64,000 nucleotides of DNA. Origin: Symsagittifera roscoffensis (lineage: Eukaryota > Xenacoelomorpha > Acoela > Convolutidae). A program made the translations under genes and the position numbers. The stretch lies in the NCBI RefSeq assembly GCF_963678635.1, contig NW_026971073.1, positions 290,001 to 354,000 of the forward strand, read 5' to 3'. The number at the start of each line of letters is the position of its first letter. Within the stretch, counting starts at the first letter, position 1. The notes beneath the pieces are model-generated. The model was not told where the DNA came from. It saw nothing but the letters and a program-made list of their open reading frames with translations, and did no database searches. Positions 1 to 11,259 of the stretch are shown piece after piece.

Positions 1-1180
1 GGTTGGTAGCCATTCTTTTGTTCAAGCTGTGATGGGATCGTCTTGCCTTTGGATGTTCGTCCTTGTTGTTGTGTGTGATCTATGTACTGCATATTATGAT
101 TTACATTTTATAAGTTTTAGTTAATTGTTTTTTAGTTATGATCTTGGTTAATTGTTTTCACAAAAGCGTTTTTTTTAGTTCAGTTATTTTGAAGAGTTAC
201 TCACCCTTGAGTACCTTTTATTAAAAATAGAAGTGCAGTCACAAAGCGTGGATGTAGCGCGGTGGGTTAGGCCGGCTATAGAGCATGCTCAGGACGTCTT
301 CTCTGGTGGGTTAGGCCAGGAGTGGGAGTATGATTTCGTGCTGTTTCTTTGAGGGGTCCAGTTTTGTGTTAACATTATATGGTGGTTTTTTCTGGGCTTT
401 CTTATGTTACTTATGGTTGTGTCCTTTTTTCAAAAATCAAATTGTTTTCGGTTTGGGTTTGCCTTTCGACTTTTTTGTGTTTTATTAATTCTTTCGTTGA
501 CTTTATAATAGTCTTCAAAAGAATAAATTATCCAGTTTTAAGCTGGGTTAATCCGGTTTGGGTACCATTGGTGTTCTTTTCTTACTCATGCTGTTATTTT
601 ATGATTTGTGGTGTTTAGTCATTTGCGTTGGTTAGTTTGGTATAGTGTATAACTCCATTCCAACCGGGTTAAAGGAAAGTTGGAAATTGTTATCGTTAGT
701 CAGAGTTGTTGTTATTGAAAGCATGGAACATAAGATCATTATTTTAAACAATTCTTCGTGGGCGAGCTGTGCGAATATGGATAGAATTCTTGTGCGAATG
801 AAAAAAAAAAGGTTAGTGCTGCTTTCTCAATTTATAAATTTACTGCTTGAATTTGAATTTTTACTACATTTGGGGAAATTTGAATTATAAAATTTTCATT
901 TATGTATTTTTACTGCTTTTAGGGGGTAGAATTTATAAATTAATTTACTACATCTAGTATGAACTTAACGACATTATATAGTGCAAAAAGTTTTAGTATT
1001 TTAAAATTGTTTTAGCAAATGAGTTTTATATGAATTGTAGTCTAATGTAACAAAATTTTTATTTTCTTTTTTCATTTTTGCAAATGATGCTGATGAGAAG
1101 ACTAGAAAAAGAAATTTAACATTATAAAGAATAATTAGTAGATTTGTATTTTTTAGTGAAGGTAAATTAATTATACTTAC
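1..1180. other. Flanking DNA without a supported gene
   Basis: No convincing gene is visible. Two short plus-strand open frames (379-618 and 645-890) are hydrophobic or basic strings from T-rich sequence without recognisable motifs. The sequence GGTGGGTTAGGCC occurs twice (about 263 and 306). The plus strand is rich in G and T, a bias that continues to about 4.1 kb. Confidence 0.5.
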
Positions 1181-1740
1181 CTAAATCTTCGGGGAAAAGC
1201 CGTGTGGTAAGAGTTCTTGGATTAATTCAGATGATGTTAATAATTTAGCTAGTATGCGGATGATGTTTTTAGTTTGTAGCAGTGGCCAAAGCAAATCAAG
1301 TGCTTTGATGATATTTAGTTCTTCGGTGCCTACTGCGAATTCACGAGGTGTGTGTTGTATTAGATTGTAAATTTTATGATTATATTTAGTATTATGGATG
1401 AACTCTAAAATGGGAATTTCAATTGGTTGTAGGAATTCATGCGGGATGACGAAGGGTCTGGATTCTTCATCCTGGAAGGTCTTCGTGATGGGGCAAAATA
1501 TATACATTTGGTGAACGGAATCGTAGTTACGGAGGATGCCGTGGAGTTTAGTATTTTTGATACAAAAAGTAAAATTAAGAAAAAATGATGATGTGTACTT
1601 TGAGTTAATAAATTGAAAACGGTGCTGGGGTTGTCTTGAGGATGTGTGTAAGTCAAAGTGATTTTGTATGAAACGATAGTATGTTTAAGTGTGTGTCTGT
1701 TTAGTGCGTAACATAATATCGTGGGAACAGTGCAAATCAC
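1181..1740 (-). CDS. Two overlapping unknown ORFs (111 and 108 aa)
   Basis: Two minus-strand frames overlap by about 100 bases: 1405-1740 with a central hydrophobic segment (FFLILLFVSKIL), and 1181-1507, an ordinary-looking soluble sequence with Leu/Ile-rich C-terminal half (IIKALDLLWPLLQTKNIIRILAKLL), probably helical. If real, they may be exons of one product, since 1181 lies next to an ACTTAC (GTAAGT on the minus strand) splice-donor-like site. No family is recognised. Confidence 0.25.
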
Positions 1741-1937
1741 GTTCCTGTGGTTTAAGGAAGTGGAAGGTTAGTGTAAATAATTGAATTTTTTCTTAAAAAC
1801 TTTGGTATGCTTGTGTGTCGAAGAAAGCTTCAGAGAGTATGTGGTCGTTCTTTTTATCAAAATTGTTAAGTGTGAATATTATGGTGTTTTGACGAAAAAT
1901 TATTCGGTTAGTTGCGGTTTAGCAAAACGGTCGTCGT

Positions 1938-2219
1938 CTAAAAATTGATCGTGGTTAGGGCGGATGATGTTGCATTGTTATTTTTTGGTGTTGTAAGGTT
2001 CGGATGTATCGGTGAGATACTTTGTTGCGTAGTTGTTACTGTTGTGTGGACTATTTCTTCATTTATGAAGTGTGATGGTGTTTGAATATCTTTTTGTGTA
2101 AGATTTCTAGTTCCATTGAGATTTTCATGATGTATAACTGTTGAATTTAAACTATTATTTTGTGTGTCGGGTAAAAATGTATTATAATTTAAAGGTGTTG
2201 CATCAATTGTAAATGGCAT
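1938..2219 (-). CDS. Unknown Thr/Asn-rich 93-aa ORF
   Basis: This ORF starts with an ATG 10 bases downstream of the end of the 251-aa ORF on the same strand. The product is almost entirely polar (Thr, Asn, Ser, His, Pro), with no recognised domain. Tight same-strand spacing is the main argument that it belongs to the cluster. It could equally be a by-product of the strand bias. Confidence 0.25.
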   Translation of the reverse strand: MPFTIDATPLNYNTFLPDTQNNSLNSTVIHHENLNGTRNLTQKDIQTPSHFINEEIVHTTVTTTQQSISPIHPNLTTPKNNNATSSALTTINF

Positions 2220-2229
2220 TATTTTTTTT

Positions 2230-2985
2230 TTAGTCTGGGTGAATAGATATTGTATCTATTGCTTGACTTGAGATGGTGACTGGGATGTTTATAAATAATG
2301 GGTGAGACCAATCAGGGTCCCAAACATAATCTGATTGTTCTGCAATGACAGTGTCGTCATTGTTACTTTGGGGTCTAAAGTTTTTTCTTGCGTGGCTAGT
2401 TAAATCTAAATTATGTGTGAAATAATCGATTGTAAACCATGCTAGTATTTTTCGTAAATCATGTTTGGTATTTTGTGAAACATCATTGCCTCGAAAATTT
2501 TCACGAATTGCGTTTAAAAATGTAGAAAATGCGGTGATTTCAGTTCTGACTTTTGTATGTTTTGATGTCTGGATTGGCGATGTACTTTGAGCTTCTGTTG
2601 TTTCTAATATAGTTAAATATGTATTTGTTATAGCAAAAACTTCATTTGTGAATTTTGAATTTGCTCTTTGTGAGTTATGATTTTGTATGCTTTTCATGTA
2701 TTCTGTGAATACGTTTGAAAATTCTAAATCAAGATCATCTGTTTGAATAACATATTTATTATATCCTATTCTTGGTGTACTGATTTCTCTCGTGTAGATA
2801 CCGCATTGTTGTGTTATTTTAGATATATCTTTGAGATAATGTTCTGTTATTTGTCTTTTGATTTTTACATCTGGGAATTCTGTTTTACATGGACTGTTTC
2901 CTGTTTCAAATAATTTTATGAGTAAATTTTTGCAAAATTTTGTTTGTCCTCTATCATTTAGTGAAGGGGAAAGCGTGTTCTTCAT
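2230..2985 (-). CDS. Unknown 251-aa ORF in AC-rich cluster
   Basis: This is the longest open frame of the left flank. The first ATG is at 2985; the frame is open back to 3000, where it meets the upstream basic ORF. The product is hydrophilic, rich in Thr, Asn, Ser and Ile, with no signal peptide, membrane segment or motif that I recognise; it ends with Trp-containing acidic sequence (DYVWDPDWSHPLF). Together with the basic 112-aa ORF upstream it resembles the layout of a gag-like or nucleoprotein-like polypeptide, but this is only an impression. Amino-acid content follows the AC-rich strand bias, so function is unsupported. Confidence 0.4.
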   Translation of the reverse strand: MKNTLSPSLNDRGQTKFCKNLLIKLFETGNSPCKTEFPDVKIKRQITEHYLKDISKITQQCGIYTREISTPRIGYNKYVIQTDDLDLEFSNVFTEYMKSIQNHNSQRANSKFTNEVFAITNTYLTILETTEAQSTSPIQTSKHTKVRTEITAFSTFLNAIRENFRGNDVSQNTKHDLRKILAWFTIDYFTHNLDLTSHARKNFRPQSNNDDTVIAEQSDYVWDPDWSHPLFINIPVTISSQAIDTISIHPD

Positions 2986-2996
2986 CGGGACTTTCG

Positions 2997-3335
2997 TCAC
3001 TTTGAGTGTTGCTTGTCTTTTCGTTTGATAACTGTTAATATATAATTATTAATGCGTCTAATTGGTTGACTCCAATTGTATAGATGTACTGGTTTGTGTT
3101 TGTGCTTCTTTTTTATTCTGTTTTTTGCTTTTTTCGATGAAATTGTATTTGTTTCTGAATCGGAAAAACATACTGGGTCCTGGATTGAATAAGTTTGATT
3201 TATTGAGTTTTCTACTTTGTATAGTGCGTCGAGGCTACTGACTTCTGATTCGGAGAATGCATTTCGGTATTTTGAAATTTTTTTCGTGTTATTTGTCTTT
3301 GCTTTCTTAGAATTGTTCTTTTTAGTGTTTGCCAT
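2997..3335 (-). CDS. Unknown lysine-rich 112-aa ORF
   Basis: This is an unrecognised ORF. The N-terminal 25 residues are Lys/Asn/Thr-rich (KKNNSKKAKTNNTKK), followed by a Ser/Glu-rich stretch and a second basic patch (KKAKNRIKKKHKHK), which would suit nucleic-acid binding. Its stop overlaps by four bases (GTGA) the open frame of the next minus-strand ORF (2230-3000), so the two may be one protein split by a -1 shift, or two exons. The coding strand is AC-rich. A further ORF (3212-3460) overlaps its start in another frame. No family is recognised and a chance ORF in biased DNA cannot be excluded. Confidence 0.35.
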   Translation of the reverse strand: MANTKKNNSKKAKTNNTKKISKYRNAFSESEVSSLDALYKVENSINQTYSIQDPVCFSDSETNTISSKKAKNRIKKKHKHKPVHLYNWSQPIRRINNYILTVIKRKDKQHSK

Positions 3336-3460
3336 TTTGTGTGAATGTATTCAACTGTTTGTGTATGCGGGGTTATGACAAGATCGTGGTTATGATGATT
3401 CTCGATTGCATAATTGTGTATGACGATTGTTTGTTTATTTCCTAGGTTTTTTAATGACAT

Positions 3461-6192
3461 AAGGTTTAGGATAACGGATGCAAAATTGTTTGTGAGTGAT
3501 TTTAATTTTCCTAGACTGTTAGTCCTTACGATTTTTTGGTTAGCTTAGCCTGGGTCTTTTTATTCAGGGATGGAGTGAAAAGTATATCGATTCCGAAAAA
3601 TGATTTTTACTTTCTCGTGGCTAGTATAAGCTAAGGTGTTAACTTACTTAATCTTACTTAGGGGTATTGATTGTGTTCACGAGGGTTTGAGAATAGTAAA
3701 TCGATCCACAACGTTCAGGTATAGTTAGAACGCAAGTAGTTCGTTAGGTACTATTTTAAACTTACTAAGTCTAAGATTATCCTGGGTCGTATAAGAGGAG
3801 GGGTCAAGTGAAGGATGAATAACCGAAGTTCTTCACTGTTTAGCTTTTTTTGAATGGTTAGTGTTTGAAAATTTTCGATTAGTCCTGGGTCTTTTGAAAG
3901 GTTGGATAGTGAATCGACTTTTGAGGTCGTTAGACACTTGATAAGTGGGTGGGGGAGATCAAAATTGTTCTGTTTGATCCAAGGATAGGCCTTGATGATC
4001 AGAATTAAGTTTAAGAATAGAAAATTAATTTAGATCAACTTAGTTTCAGACTAAAATTTTAAGTTTAAAGAATATTTAATTTAAGATTTAAAATAACAAT
4101 TTGTGAATTTTAGTTTGATGTTGTTAGTTGATTTATGATTGCTGTTATGTTTAGGTGATGAAGCTGGAACAACAAGATGATTTATGTTTACTAACAATTA
4201 TTGTCATGATACTAAATTTTATTTTTATTTTAAATAAATTTTTTTTTCAAATATCTTTTATATAGTACTGCAGAGGAAGAAACGATTAGAGATGTTTTTA
4301 TCAATCGTTTTGAACATTAATTTTTTTTTAAGCGCCTGGTAGATGCATTGAAGATTTCACTTCAAGGATTTTATGTCTGCGAATGAAAATCTAAATTCAA
4401 TGCCATTAAAAATATAAAAATAAAAGTTTGTGTAGGCTTTTGCCGTACGACCATGAAACTATTTGGCAAGTTTCTTCGTAGTCGTATGTCGTCTCTTGTC
4501 CGAGGTCTGTTTCCAATACGTGGTTGTTCTCGTATTGTACGGAATAGTGGCTTTGATCTATTGAGCCGTAGAGACCATTTAATTAAATTATTGTCGTATA
4601 AGATTTCGAAAATGTTTATGTCTATTTCTAATCTAATTTTTGTTAGTTATAAGCTAATTGGTTCCTTAAGGTCTTGTTCGAGACTTATGGTCGCACCAGA
4701 TGAGTTAGGTTTTGGAGACCTATCTCATATAGTAATTTCGGATATGTCACCGTCTGCTCGTCATGCTATCTTATTTTCGGCCGGAAATATTCGTGCAACT
4801 TCTTAGTCTAATACTGATCCTAATCTTACTCTTATAACTACTAGTCTCAGGGTGTTTAACTAGTCTCTGCAAGGCTCAATAGATCTAGAGTATCCTGTAT
4901 TGTTACGGCTGCTGAAGTACTCGGGAGAGGCAACTAATTTCTAAGTTTAATTCAAATCTCTCTGGTGCTGAAATTACAAGTAATTTCAGCACTTACAAAT
5001 ACGTGGGTAGTTAGATGGACTGTGATTGGTTAATATTAAATAATTTACAGTGGTAAAATATCTAATTTAAAAATAATAAAAAGTAGTTTAGATCAGGTTC
5101 CACTTTCTCATATGAATCACCAATTTTTTTCCTTTAATCACACGCGCGTTAAAAAATGTTTAAGGCTGAAAAATTTGAAAAAACTAAGCTATGAGCTATC
5201 TACAAAACATTTTTCCTTGGACCAAAGCAGGTAACTTCTTGCTTAAGGTGCAATTTTTCTATTTAAAATGTAAGGAAGAAGTCAATTATAGTATGAGAAA
5301 AATGCAAATTTACTGAACTATGATTAAACTAGTGATATATTTTTTAACTAAACAGCTTTTTTCGTTCTTATCTCCCGCCTCCCAGAAATAAAAAGCCACA
5401 ACAATTTTAAAACTATTTCAAATACCTGATCTTTCCACATGTATCCTCTCTTACAAGGTACCCGAGTTGACCCCCATACACCAAATGCTTATCATACAAT
5501 TCGATCCAACAAAAATCATTATCATACAATTCCATACATCAAGTGTATGGAGAAAACGCTTGTCGTACAATTTTCATACTTATTCGAAAAACATTAGAAA
5601 AAAGTAAATGGTGTCTGAGACTTTTTGAGAACAGTTGAACAGACTGGTGATAAGAAAAATTGATTTTCAATTTTTCAAATAAAAAAATTCTTACAGTCAT
5701 ATATGGAAATTGTATGACTGTCTTTTTTTGACGAGGACACAAAAACGTTTGACATTTTGACCCAACGATTTTCTGTTAACTTTTCACGCCACATGAGTAA
5801 AGTTTTGTAACCCGCTCGTTCAAAAAAGTTCTCATCCCAATTCAAAACTAAGTGCAAAAAAATAGCTTTTTAATCCAAAACTAAACTGGTGAGTCCTTGA
5901 AAACACACTTAAAAAGTTCCATAAAGGGTCATAGCTCTAATCATTTGCTTTTGGTCTATGTAAAGAACAAGAACTGAATTCGAATCGAATTAATTGTTTT
6001 CTAAAATTATCTTAAGGAGGAATTTAAAAACAGAAAAGATCATAATTTGCTAAACCTTGCTTGATCCTGATATAAAAAGTAATACTAAGGCATAAACAAA
6101 GATCTTCTAACAATTAAAAGAATTGAAACCACTCTTAGTTATTTCCGTTTCCGCTTTTGATTTTTCGAAAACTCAATTTTTGAAAACCGGCT
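3461..6192. other. Flanking DNA without a supported gene
   Basis: No gene is supported. A 117-codon plus frame at 4453-4806 has no recognisable motif. A perfect 13-bp inverted repeat with a 2-bp spacer lies at 4965-4992. From about 5.1 kb the GT bias of the first 4 kb is gone. Short repeats of TATCATACAATTC occur near 5490 and 5520. Confidence 0.5.
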
Positions 6193-6540
6193 AGTAGTAT
6201 ATGTGTGAGGAGAAGTGCGTGGAGGGGGGGGGGGGGGGGGGGGGTTGTGGGTGGCTGTTGACTCCCAAGTATTAAGATAGGGAATAGAGCATCCGGTCTC
6301 CAAGCTATTTATTAAGATAGGGAAATGATTTCCTATGAATTAAGATAGGGAATAGTTTTGCTAATTAGGATGGTAAGGTTTGAGATGGTAAGTTTCAGAA
6401 GTTTTTTCAATGTATTAGGATACGATTTTAATTTTGTTTCAATCCAATTGAGTTTATATTGAAAGTGACTGAAACTAGGCTGAAACCTAATTGAAGCTTC
6501 AAAGAAAAAAAATATTTCAGAAAAAAAAATTAAATTACTG
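6193..6540 (+). repeat. M1 left terminal inverted repeat (Maverick)
   Basis: The outermost element begins with AGTAGTATATG, similar to the AGTAGAAGATG ends of M2 and M3. A 21-base G run (6224-6244) follows, then three copies of the subterminal motif ATTAAGATAGGGAA (about 6268, 6308 and 6338). The sequence is clearly diverged from the M2/M3 repeat, so M1 is an older or different subfamily. A possible 6-bp target duplication CCGGCT precedes it, but the partner end is not found. Confidence 0.75.
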
Positions 6541-6627
6541 TAAGTTGTTATATTACAGTTAAAAAGTTAAATAACATATAAATCATTTCATCGTATGAAA
6601 ATTTACTACAATTTAAAGATATAATTT

Positions 6628-9600
6628 TTAACTTAACAAATTCAATGGCTTAGTATGTATACCATCATTAACTGCTTCCCTTTTCGGGTACAAGTAACTG
6701 ACTCCTTTTTTAGCTTGCCCATATGTTCCGACTGAATGGTTGGAGGTTTTGAATCTGCGATTGGTTGACTCCAAAATTACAGCTTTGTCAAGAACTCGTC
6801 TGTATTAAGACATTGGTCCATCCCCAGTGTCTTCTAGCGTTCTTTTGTTGAGTCCTTTGTTGCTGTTTTTAAATTTGTCGCTCTTACTACCATAGCAGCA
6901 ATACGTTTTGCTTCACAGGCACATTATTTCAGAGCAGCGAAATTCTTCTTTAAATAATCCAGGTTCTCGTTTGTCAAGCTTTAGTGAACAGCGCAGCATG
7001 TACGTGGGAAAAAAATTCTTACTTGCATCAGCAATAAAGTTGTCTCTACAATCACTTCGAAGAATTAGTGTCTACTGAGCTTTCTTCTCAGGTAATATAC
7101 AATCCTCAAAGTTCTCTTCGGCTAATGCTAGATACAAAGAATCTGTGTCTAACTTCAGTTCCTCGAACTTGTTATCATCGCAATGTTTATGAAGAAAGTT
7201 GAAATATAACTCCAGCATTCTGAAGTTGGCGTATTGAAGAATGAAAAAGCCTAAAATAATTGGTTCTCTATGTTCGATTGTTTACTTTAACAGTTCTACT
7301 TCAGATAAATCTTTTTTCACATTCAATCTCTTTAAAAATTTTTTTTATTGCTTTGTGTGTCTTCTCATTGCCGAGACATTTGGTTATCGTGTGCCTGGAT
7401 CTGTCCATAACTTGATAACCGTACGAACTGTTACCGAGAAGCTTCATGGTCTCAGCAACATCTCCAGAGTGTGGATTCTCGTCTTCTTCTCGTCGAGCAT
7501 CAACAACAGATTGAACAAAGTTGTTGAAACACTTCCAAGGTTGTACTCAACAAACCCATAAAATTTTGTAGATTGAAGTCCAAGACTTAGATAGAAATTG
7601 AGAAGGCGTGTGATGACTGGATCATTTTTCAATTTAAAACTGGAAATCAACATTCGTTGTGGGTTTTTCAACAAATCGTTCTCTTCGGCATAGTTTTTAA
7701 TAGATTCTCCAATATAGTTACGGCAGACGTCGATATTTTTGAATATAGAAGGAAAATTTGAAAAGAAGGCCTCAAGTTGTCGGGAACTATTAAATCGCAT
7801 TGCACATAGTCAAAAAGAGATCCGTTCTTTTTTTTTTCAAGTAAAGAATCAGTAGACTGAAATCTTTTGTAAGAAAAACTTGTCTTGACATAACTCTTGC
7901 CTGCAGAATCTGTTTTGAAATGCTCCCATCACTCACACTACCACATTTCCTGAATATTGTAACCTTTTTCATCAAAGTACTCTCGTCTCAACTCATCCAT
8001 ATCTCGCTTCTTATTTCCACTTTCAATATCTTGTTCTGACAACCTTGAACGGTTTTCTGGCATGAGCAGAATTGATAGTAGCAACCCATAGCTTCCAATT
8101 CTGTTTTACAGTGATCGCAGTAACCATCAGCATGAAAACAGTCAATTTTCTTCGGCTTTCCGGTTGTATAAAAGCTCAATTTTACACCTCTGGTCTCAAC
8201 TATTGATAGAAGGACATTACCATTTTCTCGAAATTTCTTGTCCTGTTAGTTCTAGCTTCAAATCGATTAGTTTCAGAGTCATACTCCAATCTGGTGTAAA
8301 AACCGGTCGGCATCTATTAGAACCTTTTAGAATGGATATAATTGGCTAGCGTCATTTCCAACTATTGTCTTCCAAACGTTTGACGAGTTACGAATATAAA
8401 TTTGATCGGAAACAGCTTTTCGTGTAAAAACTATTGATGGACCCCCAGTCATGTCTTCCTTAATATGCTCACATAAATCCTTATCTCTTTCAAGGAACGG
8501 CTAGAATTTGTGATTTGTCGATTTGTGTAAGCAGATATTTGCAAGATTTGAAAGCGTGCATCCAAGTTTCAGCATGTCAATTCCCTTATCATGATAAAAC
8601 TCTATCATTTTTGCATAGCTACAAGAATAGGAACAACATCTTTGTTGATATACAACCGTAAGAAGTCTTTGAAAGTAATCATGCTGTGTTGTTCCTAGAT
8701 GTTTTTTTTTCAAATAAGAGTAATTTTCAACAGCTGTTGGCGGAACTGATTGAATATGTAACTTTTTCAGCGCACTTTGTTGATCCAGTCCTCCATTAAC
8801 CAGTTTTTGGTAATCAGTGAAAACTTTCTCGAGACAGTTGTAGTTTCTCAGTTTGCTGAAAAAGGCTTCATATGGAGGCAATTCCGTACAGTCAAGCTTG
8901 TCTGGACTGTCAAACCATTCGTAGGGGAAAAAACGTTGGTTTCACTTGCTCTATAGGTTTCAGAAGTGAATCCAATGTTGTTGCTCCTCCAGGAAACTTC
9001 ATAATGTCTAGAAACTGTACGTCTCCAAATTTGAATGATATGAAATCATTTGCTTTTTTAATGACTGTTGGTTCAATTTCTTCATCGCATATAAGGTACG
9101 GGATCAAACAAGAATTGATAAGGTTCAGATCGTATCTGCCGCTATTGAAAATAAGGTATTAACATAACGCTCTAGAGGTTGTTTCAAGTCGGTCAGCTGA
9201 GTATTTTGATTTCTTAAGAATTGCGTCGACATATCATCTTCCTCGCCATCCTCAACAAACTCATCTTCATAGTCAAAAACTTCTAGTCTTTTAGTTAAAA
9301 CTCTAGCGTTGAGTTTATGAAAAAGTTTTTTGAATCGATCGTTGACAGTGTTTTTAATTTCTTGAAACTTGGTTCTCATTTGTTGTTTGCTTTTTTCAGC
9401 CAGAAGCTCCAAGCTGGAAACAAAAGCATATATTGGAGTTCTGGATCTTTTTCACACAAGAAAATTGGATCGTCTTGCAGATTTGCAGATATTGAGACGG
9501 AAATAGGGACACGCTTTTCAATCCAAGTAATTGTTTTGGTTGCTTTCAATTCTTCTGTGGGAACACAAATTGATTCGAAGTCAAAAACTGCTACATTACT

Positions 9601-10291
9601 CTATAGTTTCTGTAATACTCTCTCAAATAATTTCTCAAATGTTGTTTCCCGTAATGTGCACGCGTTTTTGGAATAAATATGTCGCACTCTATCTTTACAC
9701 GTTAGAAGATATCTGTTGAAGTTGTCTGATCTGTTGAAGAAACAGTCACATTTAGGACTTCGGAAACAGTTGAAGAAGGAAGCAATATTATTCGTATGAA
9801 TTATATGGTTATTGAATCTCTGCAATTTCAAGGTTTTTGTCAAACTTTCCAATAATTCGCCTCGCTACTTCTCCAACATATTCTCCCTGTTGAATGTCAA
9901 AATCAGAGATGAATATGTTGCAATCAACTAATTTCTTGACAAGAGGTAAATCATCATTGGCGACTTCGAGAAAGTTCTTCGGATCGTATCCACAGTTTGA
10001 TACAAACCCTGTGAACAGCTGAGATGTATGAGCATCGCGGCTACTATGACCATGCAAATGGAAACTCCTTCTCGCAAGACGAACAAACCGTTGATTGCTT
10101 GGAAGTTGATGGAGCTTGCTTTTTGGCTACGTGATAATTCATTTCTTGTTGTCGTAAGTGAAATACTTATAATCAGAACAAGAAAAAATCCCTGCTTGAC
10201 AAAATTTGCGGTGTGGAGCTGCATGTTGACGTACATACATGTTTCCACAGTCCCCACACTGCAGTTTCTCATTTCTACTCAGCGATGACAT
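6628..10291 (-). pseudogene. polB: M1 protein-primed type B DNA polymerase, broken
   Basis: This is the replicative polymerase of the element, using a protein primer. From the N-terminus (10291): a Cys-rich zinc-binding region (CGDCGNMY... and VCSSCEKEF), a terminal-protein-like part with a CDCF finger (about 9.8 kb), the exonuclease motif FDFESICVP (about 9.57 kb), motif A NDASQLYPF (about 8.35 kb), a zinc-binding knuckle CDHCKTELEAMGCYY (about 8.12 kb), motif B KLLGNSSYGYQ (about 7.42 kb), motif C LDTDSLYLAL (about 7.13 kb) and the conserved tail ending in DGIHTKPLNLLS. All catalytic motifs are present, but the frame is broken many times and about 230 residues between the zinc region and the terminal-protein part are missing (junction near 10040). 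Stop codon at 6628-6630. Confidence 0.9.
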
Positions 10292-11032
10292 CTAAAAAAT
10301 GGGAGAATTATTAAGTCTCAATATAAAGGAATTGGTACTTGGTACTCATCAAAATGGGAGAAATAAAATGTCCCAAAAATTTATTAATTTGTCTACACTT
10401 ACTTTGAATTAATAAAAACATTTGAAAAATATTTCAACTAATTATATGAAGTTTAGAGCGGTTGCTTTTAACGTCAAATAAAATCAGAAAGAAATAAATT
10501 TTATTTACAGCTGCTTCGGGAAAACCAACTAATCAGAATTGAGTAATTCTTTGGTAAACCTGTTTGTTGGAAATCAACCAATCAGAATCCAGCAATCTCT
10601 AAAACCGAACTGTTTATCATTTTTAAAGAACCTGAAACAATATTTGAAAAATATCTATAAAAACATTTGAACTTCCTCGAGTTACTTTACAAGAAAAAAG
10701 AAAAAACTCCAATTGATTTTCTTATTGATGAAATAGATGTTGACTCTTACTTTTTTCTTAATTTTTTGGAGTTTGTGTTGTCCAAAAAAGAATTCTCCGA
10801 CTAGGTAAAAGTCTGTTTAGAGAAACTTACTTTGAATTAATAAAAACATTTGAAAATTATTTCAACTAATTATATGAAGTTTAGAGCGGTTGCTTTTAAC
10901 GTAAAAGAAAATCAGAAAGAAATAAATTTTATTTATTGTTGCTTCGGGAAAACCAACTAATCAGAATTGAGTAATTCTTTGGTAAACCTGTTTGTTGGAA
11001 ATCAACCAATCAGAATCCAGCAATCTCTAAAA
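10292..11032. other. M1 divergent intergenic region with part of a 428-bp tandem duplication
   Basis: This lies between polB (-) and the plus-strand accessory genes, so it should hold promoters for both directions. A direct tandem duplication of 428 bp (10403-10830 and 10831-11259) covers it and the first part of the next gene. The homologous place in M2 is single copy, so the duplication is private to M1. No TGACGTCA repeats like those in the M2 promoter are seen. Confidence 0.7.
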
Positions 11033-11259
11033 ATGAACTGTTTATCATTTTTAAAGAACCTGAAACAATATTTGAAAAATGTCTATAAAAAACATTTGAA
11101 CTTCCTCGAGTTACTTTACAAGAAAAAAGAAAAAACTCCAATTGATTTTCTTATTGATGAAATAGATGTTGACTCTTACTTTTTTCTTAATTTTTTGGAG
11201 TTTGTTTTGTCCAAAAAAGAATTCTCCGACTAAGTAAAAGTCTGTTTAGAGAAACTTAC
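10403..11259. repeat. 428-bp direct tandem duplication
   Basis: Two adjacent copies with period 428, differing by only a few substitutions (for example CTATAAAAACAT against CTATAAAAAACAT, and ACTAGG against ACTAAG). Each copy has intergenic DNA plus the first ~65 codons of the membrane-protein gene. Confidence 0.9.

Noticed and set aside
245-275. tRNA A-box-like sequence TAGCGCGGTGGGTTAGG
   Set aside because: No B box or cloverleaf follows at the right distance; neither a tRNA nor a SINE can be supported.
2900-2945. CTGTTTCA resembling the nematode piRNA upstream motif
   Set aside because: One 8-mer match inside a coding-like region; no cluster of motifs at the expected spacing.
4453-4806. 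117-codon plus-strand ORF
   Set aside because: No motif, ordinary composition and no homologous copy in the window.
5539-5857. Overlapping minus-strand ORFs of 67 and 60 codons
   Set aside because: Short, overlapping in two frames, and without recognisable features.
9317-9719. Plus-strand ORFs of 119 and 62 codons
   Set aside because: They are antisense shadows of the polB exonuclease region.
10028-10288. 86-codon plus ORF
   Set aside because: Antisense to the polB zinc-binding N-terminus, which has the recognisable Cys pattern.
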